A stretch of 64,000 nt of DNA from Pirellulaceae bacterium (GCA_029243025.1 JAQWSU010000006.1:372001-436000); one strand, 5' to 3'. Numbered from the stretch's first letter, positions 1-8,529 are shown. The notes: a model not told the origin generated them from the letters alone. Translations and numbers: made by a program.

Positions 1-1267
1 GCGGCTGCCGCAGTACAAAAGCCCAGAGGACAATCGTACCAATCGTGATCGCGACACTCACATTTTGCGAGATTGTCATTTGAGCCATAAAGGTGTTTTC
101 ATCGGTACGCACCCATTCCAACAGAAAGCGAGTCACGGCATACAGACTCAACAACAATGCGATAACCTGACCATGTCGATTTCGAAATGGGAAGTAGGCT
201 AACGTCAGGAGAAAGATCAGAAAGGCATTCAACGAACTGTAAAGCTGCGTTGGATGAACCGGCAAACTGCGTTCTGGCATTCGATCGATCGTCCAACTCA
301 CCTGCCGACCATCAGCCATTTGCAGTTCAAGTCGTGGTCCACTTCGCTCCAGCAGTGCCTGTGCATGGGGCAAATTCTGGATCGAATAACCGTTGACCGC
401 GACAATTTGCTCACCCACGGCCAGATCCACATTGGCGACCGGTGACTCCAAATCCAATTCGCCAACAAGGACACGTTCATTCTGATCTTCTCGAATTCGG
501 ATACCGTGCAGATATCCAAGCGACTGCTGATAAACATACGGCGGGCTGCTAGCAGGAAAGGTAACTGACCACGCCACGTCATGCTGACAGGGACCGCCGA
601 AACAACATCCGTTCAACAGACATCCTAAACGTCCAATGGCTAAACCGAGCGCGAGACTCGGCGCAATTAAATCGGCCAGTGCAAGCGGATGCAACTTATG
701 CTTGTAGGTGAAGTAGAGAAATCCGATTGCTGCACCGATCAAAGATCCGTACACGACCAGGCCTCCATTGACGACGCTCAGCATGTTACCCAGCGTCTCA
801 ATCAGCGTCTCGCCTTTCATCAAATCCCAATACTGGATGATGAAAAATAGTCGAGCTCCAATGATCCCTGCGAGAATCACTGCGAATCCCAAGCCAAAAA
901 TCAGGTCGGGATGCAAACCGGCTTTTTGGCTTCGATAGACGCCGAGGGTTACCGCAGACACGACGGCAAGCAGCAACATAACTCCATAACCACGAATGGG
1001 CAGTCCTCGCGCGGCAGACACGGGGGGAAAGGTTGCAAAACCAACTGGGACATCTTGTTCAATACGGGGGATCAGAAATACGATCGCCAGTGCAACCAAG
1101 CCGATCATCGGCAACAATCCGATTGCTTCTGATTTTCCATCCGCGCGTCGGATAGCTCGCAGCACGAGCAGCCCACCCACAAACAACCAGATGATCAATA
1201 GCCAGCCCACCCCGAACACATCCAGCGGTCCCAATTGTTCGGGTATGTAAAAGAGTGTTTGCCGCAC
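1..1267 (-). CDS. lgt: Prolipoprotein diacylglyceryl transferase with inserted PDZ-like domain (partial, C-terminus off the left edge)
   Basis: This membrane enzyme moves diacylglycerol from phosphatidylglycerol to the lipobox Cys of prolipoproteins. The frame runs from a GTG at 1267 to the window edge (422 residues seen). An in-frame TAA sits 21 bases upstream of the GTG, and an AAGGGA ribosome site lies between them, so this start is well fixed. Visible family motifs are IRGYG near residue 91, GGLVVYGSLIG near 168, GRLGCLLNG near 212 and HPTQLYSS near 338, then RFLLEWVRTDE near 380. Several hydrophobic helices surround them. Between the GRLGCLLNG and HPTQLYSS motifs lies about 75 extra residues (252-327) with a PDZ-like pattern (LDLESPVANVDLAVGEQIVAVNG). 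The N-terminus is also about 80 residues longer than usual. Several lipoproteins in this window would be its substrates. The family call is firm; the PDZ call is by pattern only. Confidence 0.9.
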   Translation of the reverse strand, partial: MRQTLFYIPEQLGPLDVFGVGWLLIIWLFVGGLLVLRAIRRADGKSEAIGLLPMIGLVALAIVFLIPRIEQDVPVGFATFPPVSAARGLPIRGYGVMLLLAVVSAVTLGVYRSQKAGLHPDLIFGLGFAVILAGIIGARLFFIIQYWDLMKGETLIETLGNMLSVVNGGLVVYGSLIGAAIGFLYFTYKHKLHPLALADLIAPSLALGLAIGRLGCLLNGCCFGGPCQHDVAWSVTFPASSPPYVYQQSLGYLHGIRIREDQNERVLVGELDLESPVANVDLAVGEQIVAVNGYSIQNLPHAQALLERSGPRLELQMADGRQVSWTIDRMPERSLPVHPTQLYSSLNAFLIFLLTLAYFPFRNRHGQVIALLLSLYAVTRFLLEWVRTDENTFMAQMTISQNVSVAITIGTIVLWAFVLRQP

Positions 1268-1298
1268 GCCTGGGATCCCTTCGGCTTATGCTCAGCAA

Positions 1299-2216
1299 CT
1301 AAGTCAAACCCGACTCAGACTCGCGCCTGAGCTGACGATTGTCGATTAAGCGTGTCGAGCCAACATAGGCTGCAACGAGGACAACGGCGGAGGTTGCGAC
1401 CTCCGTGAGAGGCCGAAGCGTTTTCGCACACCGCACAGCGACATAATCGACTCGGTCAATCGGGCCCTCGGCCAACGTTTGCCGCACCTCGTTTTCAAGA
1501 ACCCTTGGGTCACGTTCGCCGGCTGCAAAACATTCAGCAGCGCGTTCCAGTCCCTTTGAGATCAGCAGCGCCGTTTTTCGTTCGCTTGCACTCAAGTATC
1601 GATTACGCGAACTCATCGCCAAACCGTCAGCTTCGCGAATAATCGGACATGACCGAACCTCCGTTGACACGTGCAGGTCACGCACCATATCCCGAATCAC
1701 CAGACACTGCTGATAATCCTTGCAACCAAAGAAAGCCAGATCAGTGGGTAAGATCTGAAACAGCTGCAAGACAATCGTGGCAACTCCACGAAAATGTCCT
1801 GGGCGGGATTTCCCTTCGAGATCGTCGCCAACTTTCGGAGCCGTCACGAAGGTCGTGAAATCCGCTGGGTAGATTTCATTTTCCTGGGGATGAAAAACCA
1901 GGTCAACGTTGTAGTTCGACAATGCTTCAAGATCATCCGACAAGGTGCGCGGATATTGCGACAAATCTTCCGAGGGTCCGAATTGCGTCGGATTCACAAA
2001 AATGCTGACTACAACGTAGTCGCATACTTCGGTGGCCGCCCGCACCAAACTTAAGTGACCCTCGTGCAGGGCACCCATGGTCGGAACCAGTCCGACAACT
2101 TTGCCTGCGACACGTGCTTGATTCACGAGTTGCGTGGCCTCTCGACAAGAATCGATCACCTGCGGTCGCGCGGAAGTCAATGTTGCGGGCTTCACTTTTT
2201 TTGCTATTACTCTCAT
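1299..2216 (-). CDS. panC: Pantothenate synthetase (pantoate--beta-alanine ligase)
   Basis: This cytoplasmic enzyme joins pantoate and beta-alanine using ATP to make pantothenate, the precursor of coenzyme A and of the ACP prosthetic group. The 305-residue product is slightly longer than the usual 280 or so because of an N-terminal extension of about 20 residues. Visible motifs are PTMGALHEGH (nucleotide binding, HxGH type), NPTQFGPSED, the GCKDYQQ segment (usually GEKDYQQ) and MSSRNRYL near residue 210. Its start codon overlaps the folK stop by four bases (ATGA), so the two are translationally coupled; lgt follows 31 bases downstream. The three genes probably form one transcript. Confidence 0.96.
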   Translation of the reverse strand: MRVIAKKVKPATLTSARPQVIDSCREATQLVNQARVAGKVVGLVPTMGALHEGHLSLVRAATEVCDYVVVSIFVNPTQFGPSEDLSQYPRTLSDDLEALSNYNVDLVFHPQENEIYPADFTTFVTAPKVGDDLEGKSRPGHFRGVATIVLQLFQILPTDLAFFGCKDYQQCLVIRDMVRDLHVSTEVRSCPIIREADGLAMSSRNRYLSASERKTALLISKGLERAAECFAAGERDPRVLENEVRQTLAEGPIDRVDYVAVRCAKTLRPLTEVATSAVVLVAAYVGSTRLIDNRQLRRESESGLT

Positions 2217-3169
2217 TGCATGCCGAGAAACGCTGCGGCAATCTCATCCTTAAATCGGTCCGCATCAGACGATGCGATCTCTAACCAAGGAAACCGATTG
2301 TCTCGACAAATTGCTTGCTGCCAGTCTGGCCAATCGGAAGAAGTATCCGCCTCCGGCGACGGGCGACAATAGATCAACAGTTTCGGTGGCGGCAGTTGCG
2401 ATAAACGTAGTTGCCACTCTCGCAACCACGCCAACCGTTGTGCCATAGCGGATTGCCGATTCACGACGATCTCCGTTTCACCCAACCAAAAACCACAAAT
2501 CACATTTGCATTTTCTTTGCACCAAGACGATTCCAGAACCAAGCTCTGTCTCCGCTGGGCCAATTCTATCGCTTGATCGTCAGCTGGAATAGTCAAGTGA
2601 CAGTCTGGTCCAATTGGATCTTGGATAAACTCGCACGCCAAAGACGAACAGATTTGGGGTAAGCGATCGTCAAATCGACTGGAAGTAACGACGAATCGCT
2701 GTGCTTCCGACCCCAGATGCTGCCACATCCGCCCGACCGTCCAGCCGAGTTCGGGATGACGCATTTCCGCAGCAATTTCTTGGCACGGTTCGAGCACAAA
2801 TCGGCGCACGGGCAACCAAGGGTGTGGCAGCGTGAGCTGTGAATCACGAACCGTTACACCCTCAAATATCAGCAAGTCGATGTCCAGTGGCCGTGCGTCC
2901 CAACGCTGAGAGGGAACTCGACCCGCGAGCCGTTCAATTTCCTGAGTAATCACCAATAAGCCGCCAGGCGATTCATCCGTTTCCACTAGCACGGCTGCAT
3001 TCAGAAAGCCAGACTGACCGCCGGGACCACCAACTGGGGTTGTTTCGAGACGACGACTCTGCCGAAGTATCCGGATCGATGCCGCCGCACTGAGTTGCTC
3101 GATCGCTCTATCCAAGTTTTGCGATCGATCACCAAGGTTGGATCCCAGAGCCAGCAAGCAAATGGACAT
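2213..3169 (-). CDS. folK: HPPK (FolK) with an extra C-terminal domain
   Basis: The N-terminal 150 residues are 6-hydroxymethyl-7,8-dihydropterin pyrophosphokinase of folate synthesis. ALGSNLGD sits at residues 7-14, SGFLNAAV near 53 and the RWDARPLDIDLLIF signature at 89-102, followed by LPHPWLPVRRFVLEP. Ordinary FolK stops near 160 residues; this one has 318. The remaining 155 residues have no motif I can assign. From established knowledge, some bacteria carry FolK fused to a deoxynucleoside kinase domain. The tail could be a degenerate version, but the P-loop (GxxxxGKS/T) is absent, so kinase activity of that part is unlikely. It is first in a folK-panC-lgt unit on the minus strand. Confidence 0.9.
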   Translation of the reverse strand: MSICLLALGSNLGDRSQNLDRAIEQLSAAASIRILRQSRRLETTPVGGPGGQSGFLNAAVLVETDESPGGLLVITQEIERLAGRVPSQRWDARPLDIDLLIFEGVTVRDSQLTLPHPWLPVRRFVLEPCQEIAAEMRHPELGWTVGRMWQHLGSEAQRFVVTSSRFDDRLPQICSSLACEFIQDPIGPDCHLTIPADDQAIELAQRRQSLVLESSWCKENANVICGFWLGETEIVVNRQSAMAQRLAWLREWQLRLSQLPPPKLLIYCRPSPEADTSSDWPDWQQAICRDNRFPWLEIASSDADRFKDEIAAAFLGMQ

Positions 3170-3321
3170 CTTAAACTGGACACCGCATCGGCAGAAAACT
3201 AGAGAAAAAAAACGCGGGAGGTCACTTCCGAGTGGCCAGAGATAGGACCGAAGCCATTACCCCATGGTGGTCGTCGCGTCCGTCGGTCGCCACCCCCCGC
3301 GTCATGTATCGTCAAATCTTA

Positions 3322-3460
3322 CTTGGAGCGAGCCCAAGCAGGACGAGTGAACCTTGAAGTTCGCGGCAACACGCGTCAGAAGCCGCTCGTCCCGCATGCA
3401 CTGTGCGGTAAAAATACCAACAGAACTGTTTATGGAAGGCCCACTATTGCCATGCGGGAC
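3322..3460. ncRNA. Candidate structured RNA (nested stems, family unknown)
   Basis: Several perfect complementary arms are nested here. CTTGG 3322-3326 pairs with CCAAG 3334-3338. GGACGAG 3341-3347 pairs with CTCGTCC 3386-3392, enclosing GCGGC/GCCGC. GTCCCGCATG 3389-3398 pairs with CATGCGGGAC 3451-3460 over ten bases. Inside that last stem lie GGTA-AAAA-TACC and AACAG-AA-CTGTT hairpins. Some arms share bases, so two alternative folds are possible. I could not match it to 6S, SRP, RNase P or tmRNA, and the transcribed strand is unknown. Confidence 0.35.
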
Positions 3461-3666
3461 TTAAACCCCACGAGGACTTGTTTCGCATGTCTGGACATTG
3501 TGCCGACCTTCAATCGATTGTCAACCAACCTCATCAAAACTTTTTAATTCACCAGGTGGCAAAGCCATGTATCAAAGCAAACTATCCCAGCGTAAATTAT
3601 AGGAGTCGGTTCATCCACGGATGGCAACAGACGGTCAAATGATTCCGCATTTTCAAACACCTTACC

Positions 3667-3717
3667 GATAGGAGATGTCCTATCTCATCGGTTCAATCAG
3701 TCAACTAGGCTTGAACC
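3667..3717. promoter_or_regulatory. Two adjacent perfect hairpins upstream of the glycosyltransferase
   Basis: GATAGGA 3667-3673 pairs with TCCTATC 3678-3684 across a four-base loop. GGTTCAA 3690-3696 pairs with TTGAACC 3711-3717 across a 14-base loop. They lie 130-180 bases before the likely ATG of the glycosyltransferase at 3847 and could be a leader structure or binding sites. There is no T-tract, so this is not a classical terminator. Confidence 0.3.
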
Positions 3718-3846
3718 ATCAAACAAGAAACTCTTTCAGCATTTTTCTCACGGCCAAAACGAGGCGTAGAATCTTAGAATTGGCTATTGCACACTGAGCA
3801 AGCCGATCCGACGTTTCTGCACAAAACGCCAGCGAGCACGTTTTCC

Positions 3847-4719
3847 ATGGAACCAACACGACCGAACGACGACTGTTCCAAGGTGCTTGATACGGCAATC
3901 AACCAGTTAGCTCGCGAGTCGGCTAGTCCCAACTCGGCCGATAGTGAGGTCGTACTGTCATCGTTGCGACGCTTGCTGAGCCCTGTCGTTTGTCGACGAT
4001 TAGGAATCTACGATTGGCCCGAAGATTTCCTTCTTTCGGTCGTCATTCCCGTTTTCAACGAAGCCGCCACGGTAGCCACGTTGATTCAACAAGTTCGGGA
4101 GGTTGGAGTGCCTTGCGAATTAATCGTGGTTGACGATGCGAGTACGGATGAAACGGAGAAAATCCTGGCAGAGATTCCCGATCAAACGAAACTCACCATC
4201 CTTCGGCACGAGACAAACCAAGGTAAAGGTGCGGCAATTCGAACAGGGCTTGCAAAGATCCGTGGCACGGTAGCTGTCATCCAAGACGCAGATCTCGAAT
4301 ACAGCCCGATCGACTTTTTGTTTCTACTCCTCCCAATTCTCGAAGATCGTGCGGATGTGGTCTACGGCAGTCGATTTAGCTCCAACGATCGTCCGGTTGC
4401 CAGATACTGGCACCAAACGGGCAATCGAGTGGTGACTTGGCTGTCAAACATGTTCACAAATTTAAAACTGTCCGACGTGGAAACTTGCTACAAATTGATG
4501 CGTCGGGAACTGGTGGAACAGGTATTACCGTCGCTGCGCGAAAATGGGTTTGGCATAGAACTGGAAATAACCGCCAAACTTGCAAGAATCAAAGGGGTAC
4601 GGTTTTACGAGCTACCCATTTCTTATTCTCCGCGTGGTTACGCGGAAGGGAAAAAAATCGGCTGGCGAGACGGATTTTGGGCACTCTGGTGCGTGTTTCG
4701 TTACTCGTTCCGCTACTGA
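3847..4719 (+). CDS. Family 2 glycosyltransferase (dolichyl-phosphate-mannose-synthase-like)
   Basis: The product (290 residues) carries the GT-A fold signature LSVVIPVFNEAATV, then VVDDASTDET, then the metal-binding QDADLEYSP, and VYGSRF. This pattern matches family 2 enzymes that load a sugar from a nucleotide donor onto a polyprenyl phosphate. There is no C-terminal transmembrane domain. About 65 residues precede the catalytic domain. A TTG at 3787 would extend it by 20 residues; I chose the first ATG because no ribosome site is visible at either. Donor and acceptor cannot be read from sequence. The gene stands alone between two sparse regions. Confidence 0.85.
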   Translation: MEPTRPNDDCSKVLDTAINQLARESASPNSADSEVVLSSLRRLLSPVVCRRLGIYDWPEDFLLSVVIPVFNEAATVATLIQQVREVGVPCELIVVDDASTDETEKILAEIPDQTKLTILRHETNQGKGAAIRTGLAKIRGTVAVIQDADLEYSPIDFLFLLLPILEDRADVVYGSRFSSNDRPVARYWHQTGNRVVTWLSNMFTNLKLSDVETCYKLMRRELVEQVLPSLRENGFGIELEITAKLARIKGVRFYELPISYSPRGYAEGKKIGWRDGFWALWCVFRYSFRY

Positions 4720-5033
4720 TGGGTAGGCAGTTGGCCGCACATTCGGCTCAACCGGAACGCGCAACAAGCAGTTACCCCCATTAGCAGGGGCGCCGCCCGA
4801 CAAATCCGCAAAAACGCTTATCTTTCGCAAACTTAACGCCCGGACAAAGATATTCGCGCTTGTTCACATGGATTGTCCAATTAGTCTCGATGTTTAAGGA
4901 CGTGACAGTCGCATTCGCAATTGTTCGTCCCCGGCCATTCGGCCAGATGAAGCGAAGTTTGTCGGGATATCGCCAGGATCGGCTTCCCATGCTCTTAACC
5001 CTTCCGTGACGCCTGCAAAGAGAGGGAGCAACT
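4720..5033. other. Intergenic stretch, nothing recognised
   Basis: No coding frame with family features is present. A modest GC-rich complementary segment near 4775-4800 follows the glycosyltransferase but lacks a T-tract, so I do not call it a terminator. Confidence 0.5.
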
Positions 5034-5495
5034 TTGATCGAGCAGCGTACAAACCAACTCACATTTGGTGACAACATGAAGCAAAAGTTCCTAGTAATCA
5101 ATTGTAATGAAACCGACGTCGAAGAACTGCGAATGCGATTAGGCGAACGCCAATTCGTGACTTGCGAAACGATTGACGAAGTCACTCGCCATTTGCCCCT
5201 ACCCTCCCGGGCCGTTGTGATGTCGCAACAGCCAGCTGAAACACCCGTCCTCCAGGTCAATGGCCATGAACCTAGCACCGGTAAGAGCGAACTCGAAGAG
5301 TTAGTTCAAGGTGTCTTGGAACAAAACAATGGTCATGCGAGAACGTTGGCAGCTCGAGTAGACATGCTTGAGCAGAAGATCATCGAGTACTCGTTAAATC
5401 GCAATGGCCAGCACCGCAAAGAAACTGCAGCGGAACTCGGTATCAGCCGCGTCACGCTCTACAACAAAATGAAGAAATTCGGTTTACTCGGCTGA
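5034..5495 (+). CDS. Fis/NtrC-type helix-turn-helix DNA-binding protein
   Basis: The last 45 residues form an HTH_8 (Fis-type) domain: two helices leading to the RKETAAELGISRVTLYNKMKKFGL turn-helix, as at the C-terminus of NtrC-family activators. The first 80 residues (KFLVINCNETDVEELRMRLGER and so on) look like a short alpha/beta segment resembling the start of a receiver domain, but they are too short for one. There is no AAA+ domain. The TTG at 5034 follows a strong GAGAGGGAG ribosome site; the ATG at 5076 is the alternative start, giving 139 residues. It is probably a nucleoid or transcription regulator. No partner gene is adjacent, and a terminator follows at 5576. Confidence 0.72.
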   Translation: MIEQRTNQLTFGDNMKQKFLVINCNETDVEELRMRLGERQFVTCETIDEVTRHLPLPSRAVVMSQQPAETPVLQVNGHEPSTGKSELEELVQGVLEQNNGHARTLAARVDMLEQKIIEYSLNRNGQHRKETAAELGISRVTLYNKMKKFGLLG

Positions 5496-5575
5496 CACCA
5501 AGTCCGCATGGTTGACCAGCACTGAGGTCACCGAACTTGGCGTGAACCGAGATTTAAACCTTCGCTTCAGAAAAA

Positions 5576-5620
5576 GGCGTTGCACCTTAGTCGGGTGCCA
5601 ACGCCTCTTTCTTTTTCTTT
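5576..5620. terminator. Bidirectional intrinsic terminator between convergent genes
   Basis: GGCGTTGCACC (5576-5586) and GGGTGCCAACGCC (5593-5605) form a stem with one bulge around TTAGTC. It is followed on the plus strand by the T-rich TCTTTCTTTTTCTTT and on the minus strand by TTTTTCT. It sits between the HTH gene (plus) and purU (minus), as expected of a shared terminator. Confidence 0.85.
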
Positions 5621-5645
5621 CACAAGGCTATTTGCGTGCCAAAGT

Positions 5646-6500
5646 CTAGCGCCTTGCGACAACTTTGTGAAAATGCAACTGCACTTCCCGATCAACGACG
5701 CGTCGGACACCCTCAACCAGACATTGAGGCTCGTTATCGGCTTCCCCAATATGTCGTACTTCGTCGAGCGTTGCGCCGGGAGACACCGCAAAGGTGGTTT
5801 GGCAAATGATCTGATTGCCGGCATCCAATTCGGGAACGATGAAATGGCAGGTCGCACCGAAGGAGAGCATGCGACATTCATAAGCATCATGGTAGGGTCG
5901 AATCCCGGGAAACCCTGGCAACAGACCATGATGCAGATTTATGATTCGTCCTCCCGCATATTTCCAACAGATGTTGGGCGGCAAAACACGCATGTAGCGA
6001 GCCAGAATAATGTAGTCCACATCGTATTTATCAAACGTGGTCACCATGCGATCGAGATCGGGTCGACCCCGTTCATCACCAATCATCTCCCAATCGCAAC
6101 CAAATTGCTCGGCCAATCCACGACAATTGGGGCGATTGCCGACCATTACCGTCGCGTCAGCCCGAATCTGCCCATCTCGAATTCCGCGCAGTAGGGCCAG
6201 CGCCGGTTCGGGACGATAGGTGGTGCAAATGGCCAAACGCGGGCGTCGCACGGGATTATCTGGCGACCAGACACGAACCGATAAATTCGTCTGGTCAGCA
6301 ATTTGACGCATCGCACCGCGCAAGTCTTCCAATTTAGCCTGATCCAGTTCGAGTCGCAGCAGCATGGCGAACAGCGCTTCATCGTCGTGGTCATACATCT
6401 GGATTTCAGCAAGATTTGCCCCCTCACCTGTCACATAGTGAATGATGGGGTCAGCAAGGCCAACATTATCCGGGCCGACAGCGGTTATAACGATCTGCAT
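5646..6500 (-). CDS. purU: Formyltetrahydrofolate deformylase
   Basis: The enzyme hydrolyses 10-formyltetrahydrofolate to formate and tetrahydrofolate, balancing one-carbon pools. The 284-residue product begins with an ACT domain (MQIVITAVGPDNVGLAD) and continues with a PurN-type formyl hydrolase domain containing INLHHGLLPGFPG, FGATCHFIVPELDAGNQI and a linking LARYMRVLP. The family usually has HHSFLPSF; here the first Ser is Gly. The frame is open 31 codons upstream, but ACT domains begin at the Met I chose. It converges with the HTH gene across the shared terminator and lies 102 bases downstream of ptsI on the same strand. Confidence 0.9.
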   Translation of the reverse strand: MQIVITAVGPDNVGLADPIIHYVTGEGANLAEIQMYDHDDEALFAMLLRLELDQAKLEDLRGAMRQIADQTNLSVRVWSPDNPVRRPRLAICTTYRPEPALALLRGIRDGQIRADATVMVGNRPNCRGLAEQFGCDWEMIGDERGRPDLDRMVTTFDKYDVDYIILARYMRVLPPNICWKYAGGRIINLHHGLLPGFPGIRPYHDAYECRMLSFGATCHFIVPELDAGNQIICQTTFAVSPGATLDEVRHIGEADNEPQCLVEGVRRVVDREVQLHFHKVVARR

Positions 6501-6602
6501 AAATCTGCCAACAAAAGGAATTGGATGAGTTCCGCGTCCCGGATCCTGGCCAACCGACGCCAGAAAGCGGGAAGAGTTTTCTGAAGCATACAACCAGGGA
6601 CC

Positions 6603-8366
6603 CTAGACGCTGTCCAGCAAACCGAAATCGGGTGCGATTTTCTGAAGATTCCGCGTCATGAAGCGTTTAACTTCTGCGGTCGTCTTTAATTCCAACGCCC
6701 GTTGCAAGGTTTCCTCCGCTGCTGCGACCGAGATCACGCTGGCCAACTGTTTGATGCGAGGAACAAAAGCCGGACTCATACTAAAGTCCCGCAGGCCCAT
6801 TCCCAGCAGCAAGACAAACGCCCTGGGCTGTCCGGCCATTTCGCCGCATAAGGTGACCGGTTTACCGGCCGCATTGCAAGTGCGAATAACACTCTGCAAA
6901 ACTCGTAATACGGGCGGACTGAGTGGCTGACAAAGGTGATTGACCTTCGGGTTGTCACGGTCAGCGGCCATCAAGTACTGGATCAGGTCGTTTGATCCGA
7001 TCGAGACAAAGTCGACCACATCCAAAATTAGCTCCAGCGAGACGGCGGCGGCGGGCACTTCCAACATCATACCGATCGGTACTCGACCAATCGGCTGACC
7101 CTCTCGCTGCAGTTGCCGTTTCGTGCGGCGGACCAAACTGTGCACTCGTCGCATCTCTTCGAGCGTAGTGATCATTGGAAACATCAAACGAACTTCGCAG
7201 CCCGCACCGCTGGAATCGGCGGCGGCTCGCAACACGGCTCGGATTTGCTTCGTGAAGAACTCCGGATGCTCAAACGACAAACGGATGCTGCGCCAGCCCA
7301 AAAACGGATTCGCTTCTTGATGCGCATGGCCCAGATAAGGAACCGTCTTATCACCGCCAATATCGAGCGTCCGAATCGTCACCCGACGATTCGGACTCTT
7401 TGCGACAATCTCTCGATAGTCACAAAGCTGCTCTTCTTCCCCGGGAACATCAGTGTGAGTCAAATAGAGAAACTCAGTCCGATAGAGCCCGACCCCATCG
7501 GCACCCATCGCCACCGCCGCTTCCGCATCAACCACGCTGTTAATATTGGCGAGCAATTGCAACTGAGTCCCGTCCGATGTGACGGCTGGCAAATCGCGAT
7601 TTTCGGCCAAATGGTCTTGCAGCTCGAAAAACTCGCGCTCGAGCTTGATATAGGCCGAAAGCACTTCGGGATCCGGATTGACTTCCACATGGCCAGCTCG
7701 GCCATCGACAACGATTTTGTCTCCCGTTTTGACCTGACGCAGAATGCCTTTGACAGCTGCCACCGCCGGAATACCTCGGCTACGCGCGATAATCGCCGCG
7801 TGACTGGTCTGACTACCCTGTTGCGTCACAATCCCTTGGACTTCCACATCGCCCAGAGCAACCGCCTGAGATGGCAACAGCTCGTCCGCCACAATGATCA
7901 GCGGACCCTCGATACTGATAGTGTCAGGTTTCAAGACATCCGTCAGAACCTCACTCAGCCGGATCACCACGTCCCGCACATCACCTAACCGCTCCCTCAA
8001 ATAGGTATCGCGCGTTCGAGAAAACAGCTTGGTGTATTCTTCGAGCAACTGTTGGAGAGCCGCCTGGGCATTCATCCGATCATCGACGATCCAGCCGCGA
8101 ACCTTCTTGGTGAAAGCGGAGTCTCGCAAAATGGCTTCATGAACACTGAAGATGGCGGCCGCTTCGTGCCCCACTTGGGAAGCCACCTTTTGCTGGAGAG
8201 CCCGCAATTGCTGACTCACCTTGTCTCGTGCCGCTTCATACCTTGCTAGCTCGGCCGTGACCTCCTGGTCTTCCAACCGTTTTGTGTCGGGATTCACAAA
8301 TATTTCGTGAATACAATAGGCCGTCCCAACGGCGACTCCCGGTGATACCGCAATTCCCTTTCTCAT
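6603..8366 (-). CDS. ptsI: Phosphoenolpyruvate-protein phosphotransferase (PTS enzyme I)
   Basis: Enzyme I takes phosphate from PEP and passes it to HPr. The 587 residues match the family length. The N-terminal swivelling domain holds the phospho-His segment SQTSHAAIIARSRGIPAVA near residue 190. The C-terminal PEP-binding barrel holds GADGVGLYRTEFLYL near 295, IGSNDLIQYLMAADR near 455 and LCGEMAG with the catalytic Cys near 505. All key residues are present. No HPr or sugar permease gene is adjacent, unlike classical pts operons. In such bacteria enzyme I often serves regulation, not sugar uptake (inference). It diverges from the fab cassette at 8595. Confidence 0.95.
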   Translation of the reverse strand: MRKGIAVSPGVAVGTAYCIHEIFVNPDTKRLEDQEVTAELARYEAARDKVSQQLRALQQKVASQVGHEAAAIFSVHEAILRDSAFTKKVRGWIVDDRMNAQAALQQLLEEYTKLFSRTRDTYLRERLGDVRDVVIRLSEVLTDVLKPDTISIEGPLIIVADELLPSQAVALGDVEVQGIVTQQGSQTSHAAIIARSRGIPAVAAVKGILRQVKTGDKIVVDGRAGHVEVNPDPEVLSAYIKLEREFFELQDHLAENRDLPAVTSDGTQLQLLANINSVVDAEAAVAMGADGVGLYRTEFLYLTHTDVPGEEEQLCDYREIVAKSPNRRVTIRTLDIGGDKTVPYLGHAHQEANPFLGWRSIRLSFEHPEFFTKQIRAVLRAAADSSGAGCEVRLMFPMITTLEEMRRVHSLVRRTKRQLQREGQPIGRVPIGMMLEVPAAAVSLELILDVVDFVSIGSNDLIQYLMAADRDNPKVNHLCQPLSPPVLRVLQSVIRTCNAAGKPVTLCGEMAGQPRAFVLLLGMGLRDFSMSPAFVPRIKQLASVISVAAAEETLQRALELKTTAEVKRFMTRNLQKIAPDFGLLDSV

Positions 8367-8500
8367 AGCTTCAATTTACCAAAGCAACGCCACCGGCACA
8401 TGCCGGGAAAACGATCTTCTCACTCGCGCACGACGAAAGAACCGCCAGTAAAGTCCCGAGAATCAGCATATCTTCCGTAAGAATAGGGCATTTGCCTCGG

Positions 8501-8529
8501 TTGAGTTAAATTCGGGCGATCGTTATACT
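8501..8529 (+). promoter_or_regulatory. Sigma70-type promoter of the fab cassette
   Basis: A -35 box TTGAGT (8501-8506) and a -10 box TATACT (8524-8529) are separated by exactly 17 bases and match the consensus at 4/6 and 5/6 positions. Transcription would start near 8536, about 59 bases before the first ATG at 8595. The site lies in the divergent gap between ptsI and the cassette. Confidence 0.6.

Larger units (their letters stand above)
3170..3846. other. Non-coding stretch rich in inverted repeats
   Basis: No convincing coding frame lies between folK and the glycosyltransferase; short open frames here lack family features. The stretch holds several perfect inverted repeats (entered separately at 3322-3460 and 3667-3717). 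They suggest one or more structured transcripts, but no known RNA family was recognised. Confidence 0.55.

Noticed and set aside
3323-3547. A 74-codon plus-strand frame across the inverted-repeat region
   Set aside because: The nested perfect stems suggest RNA structure; the translation has no protein-like pattern.
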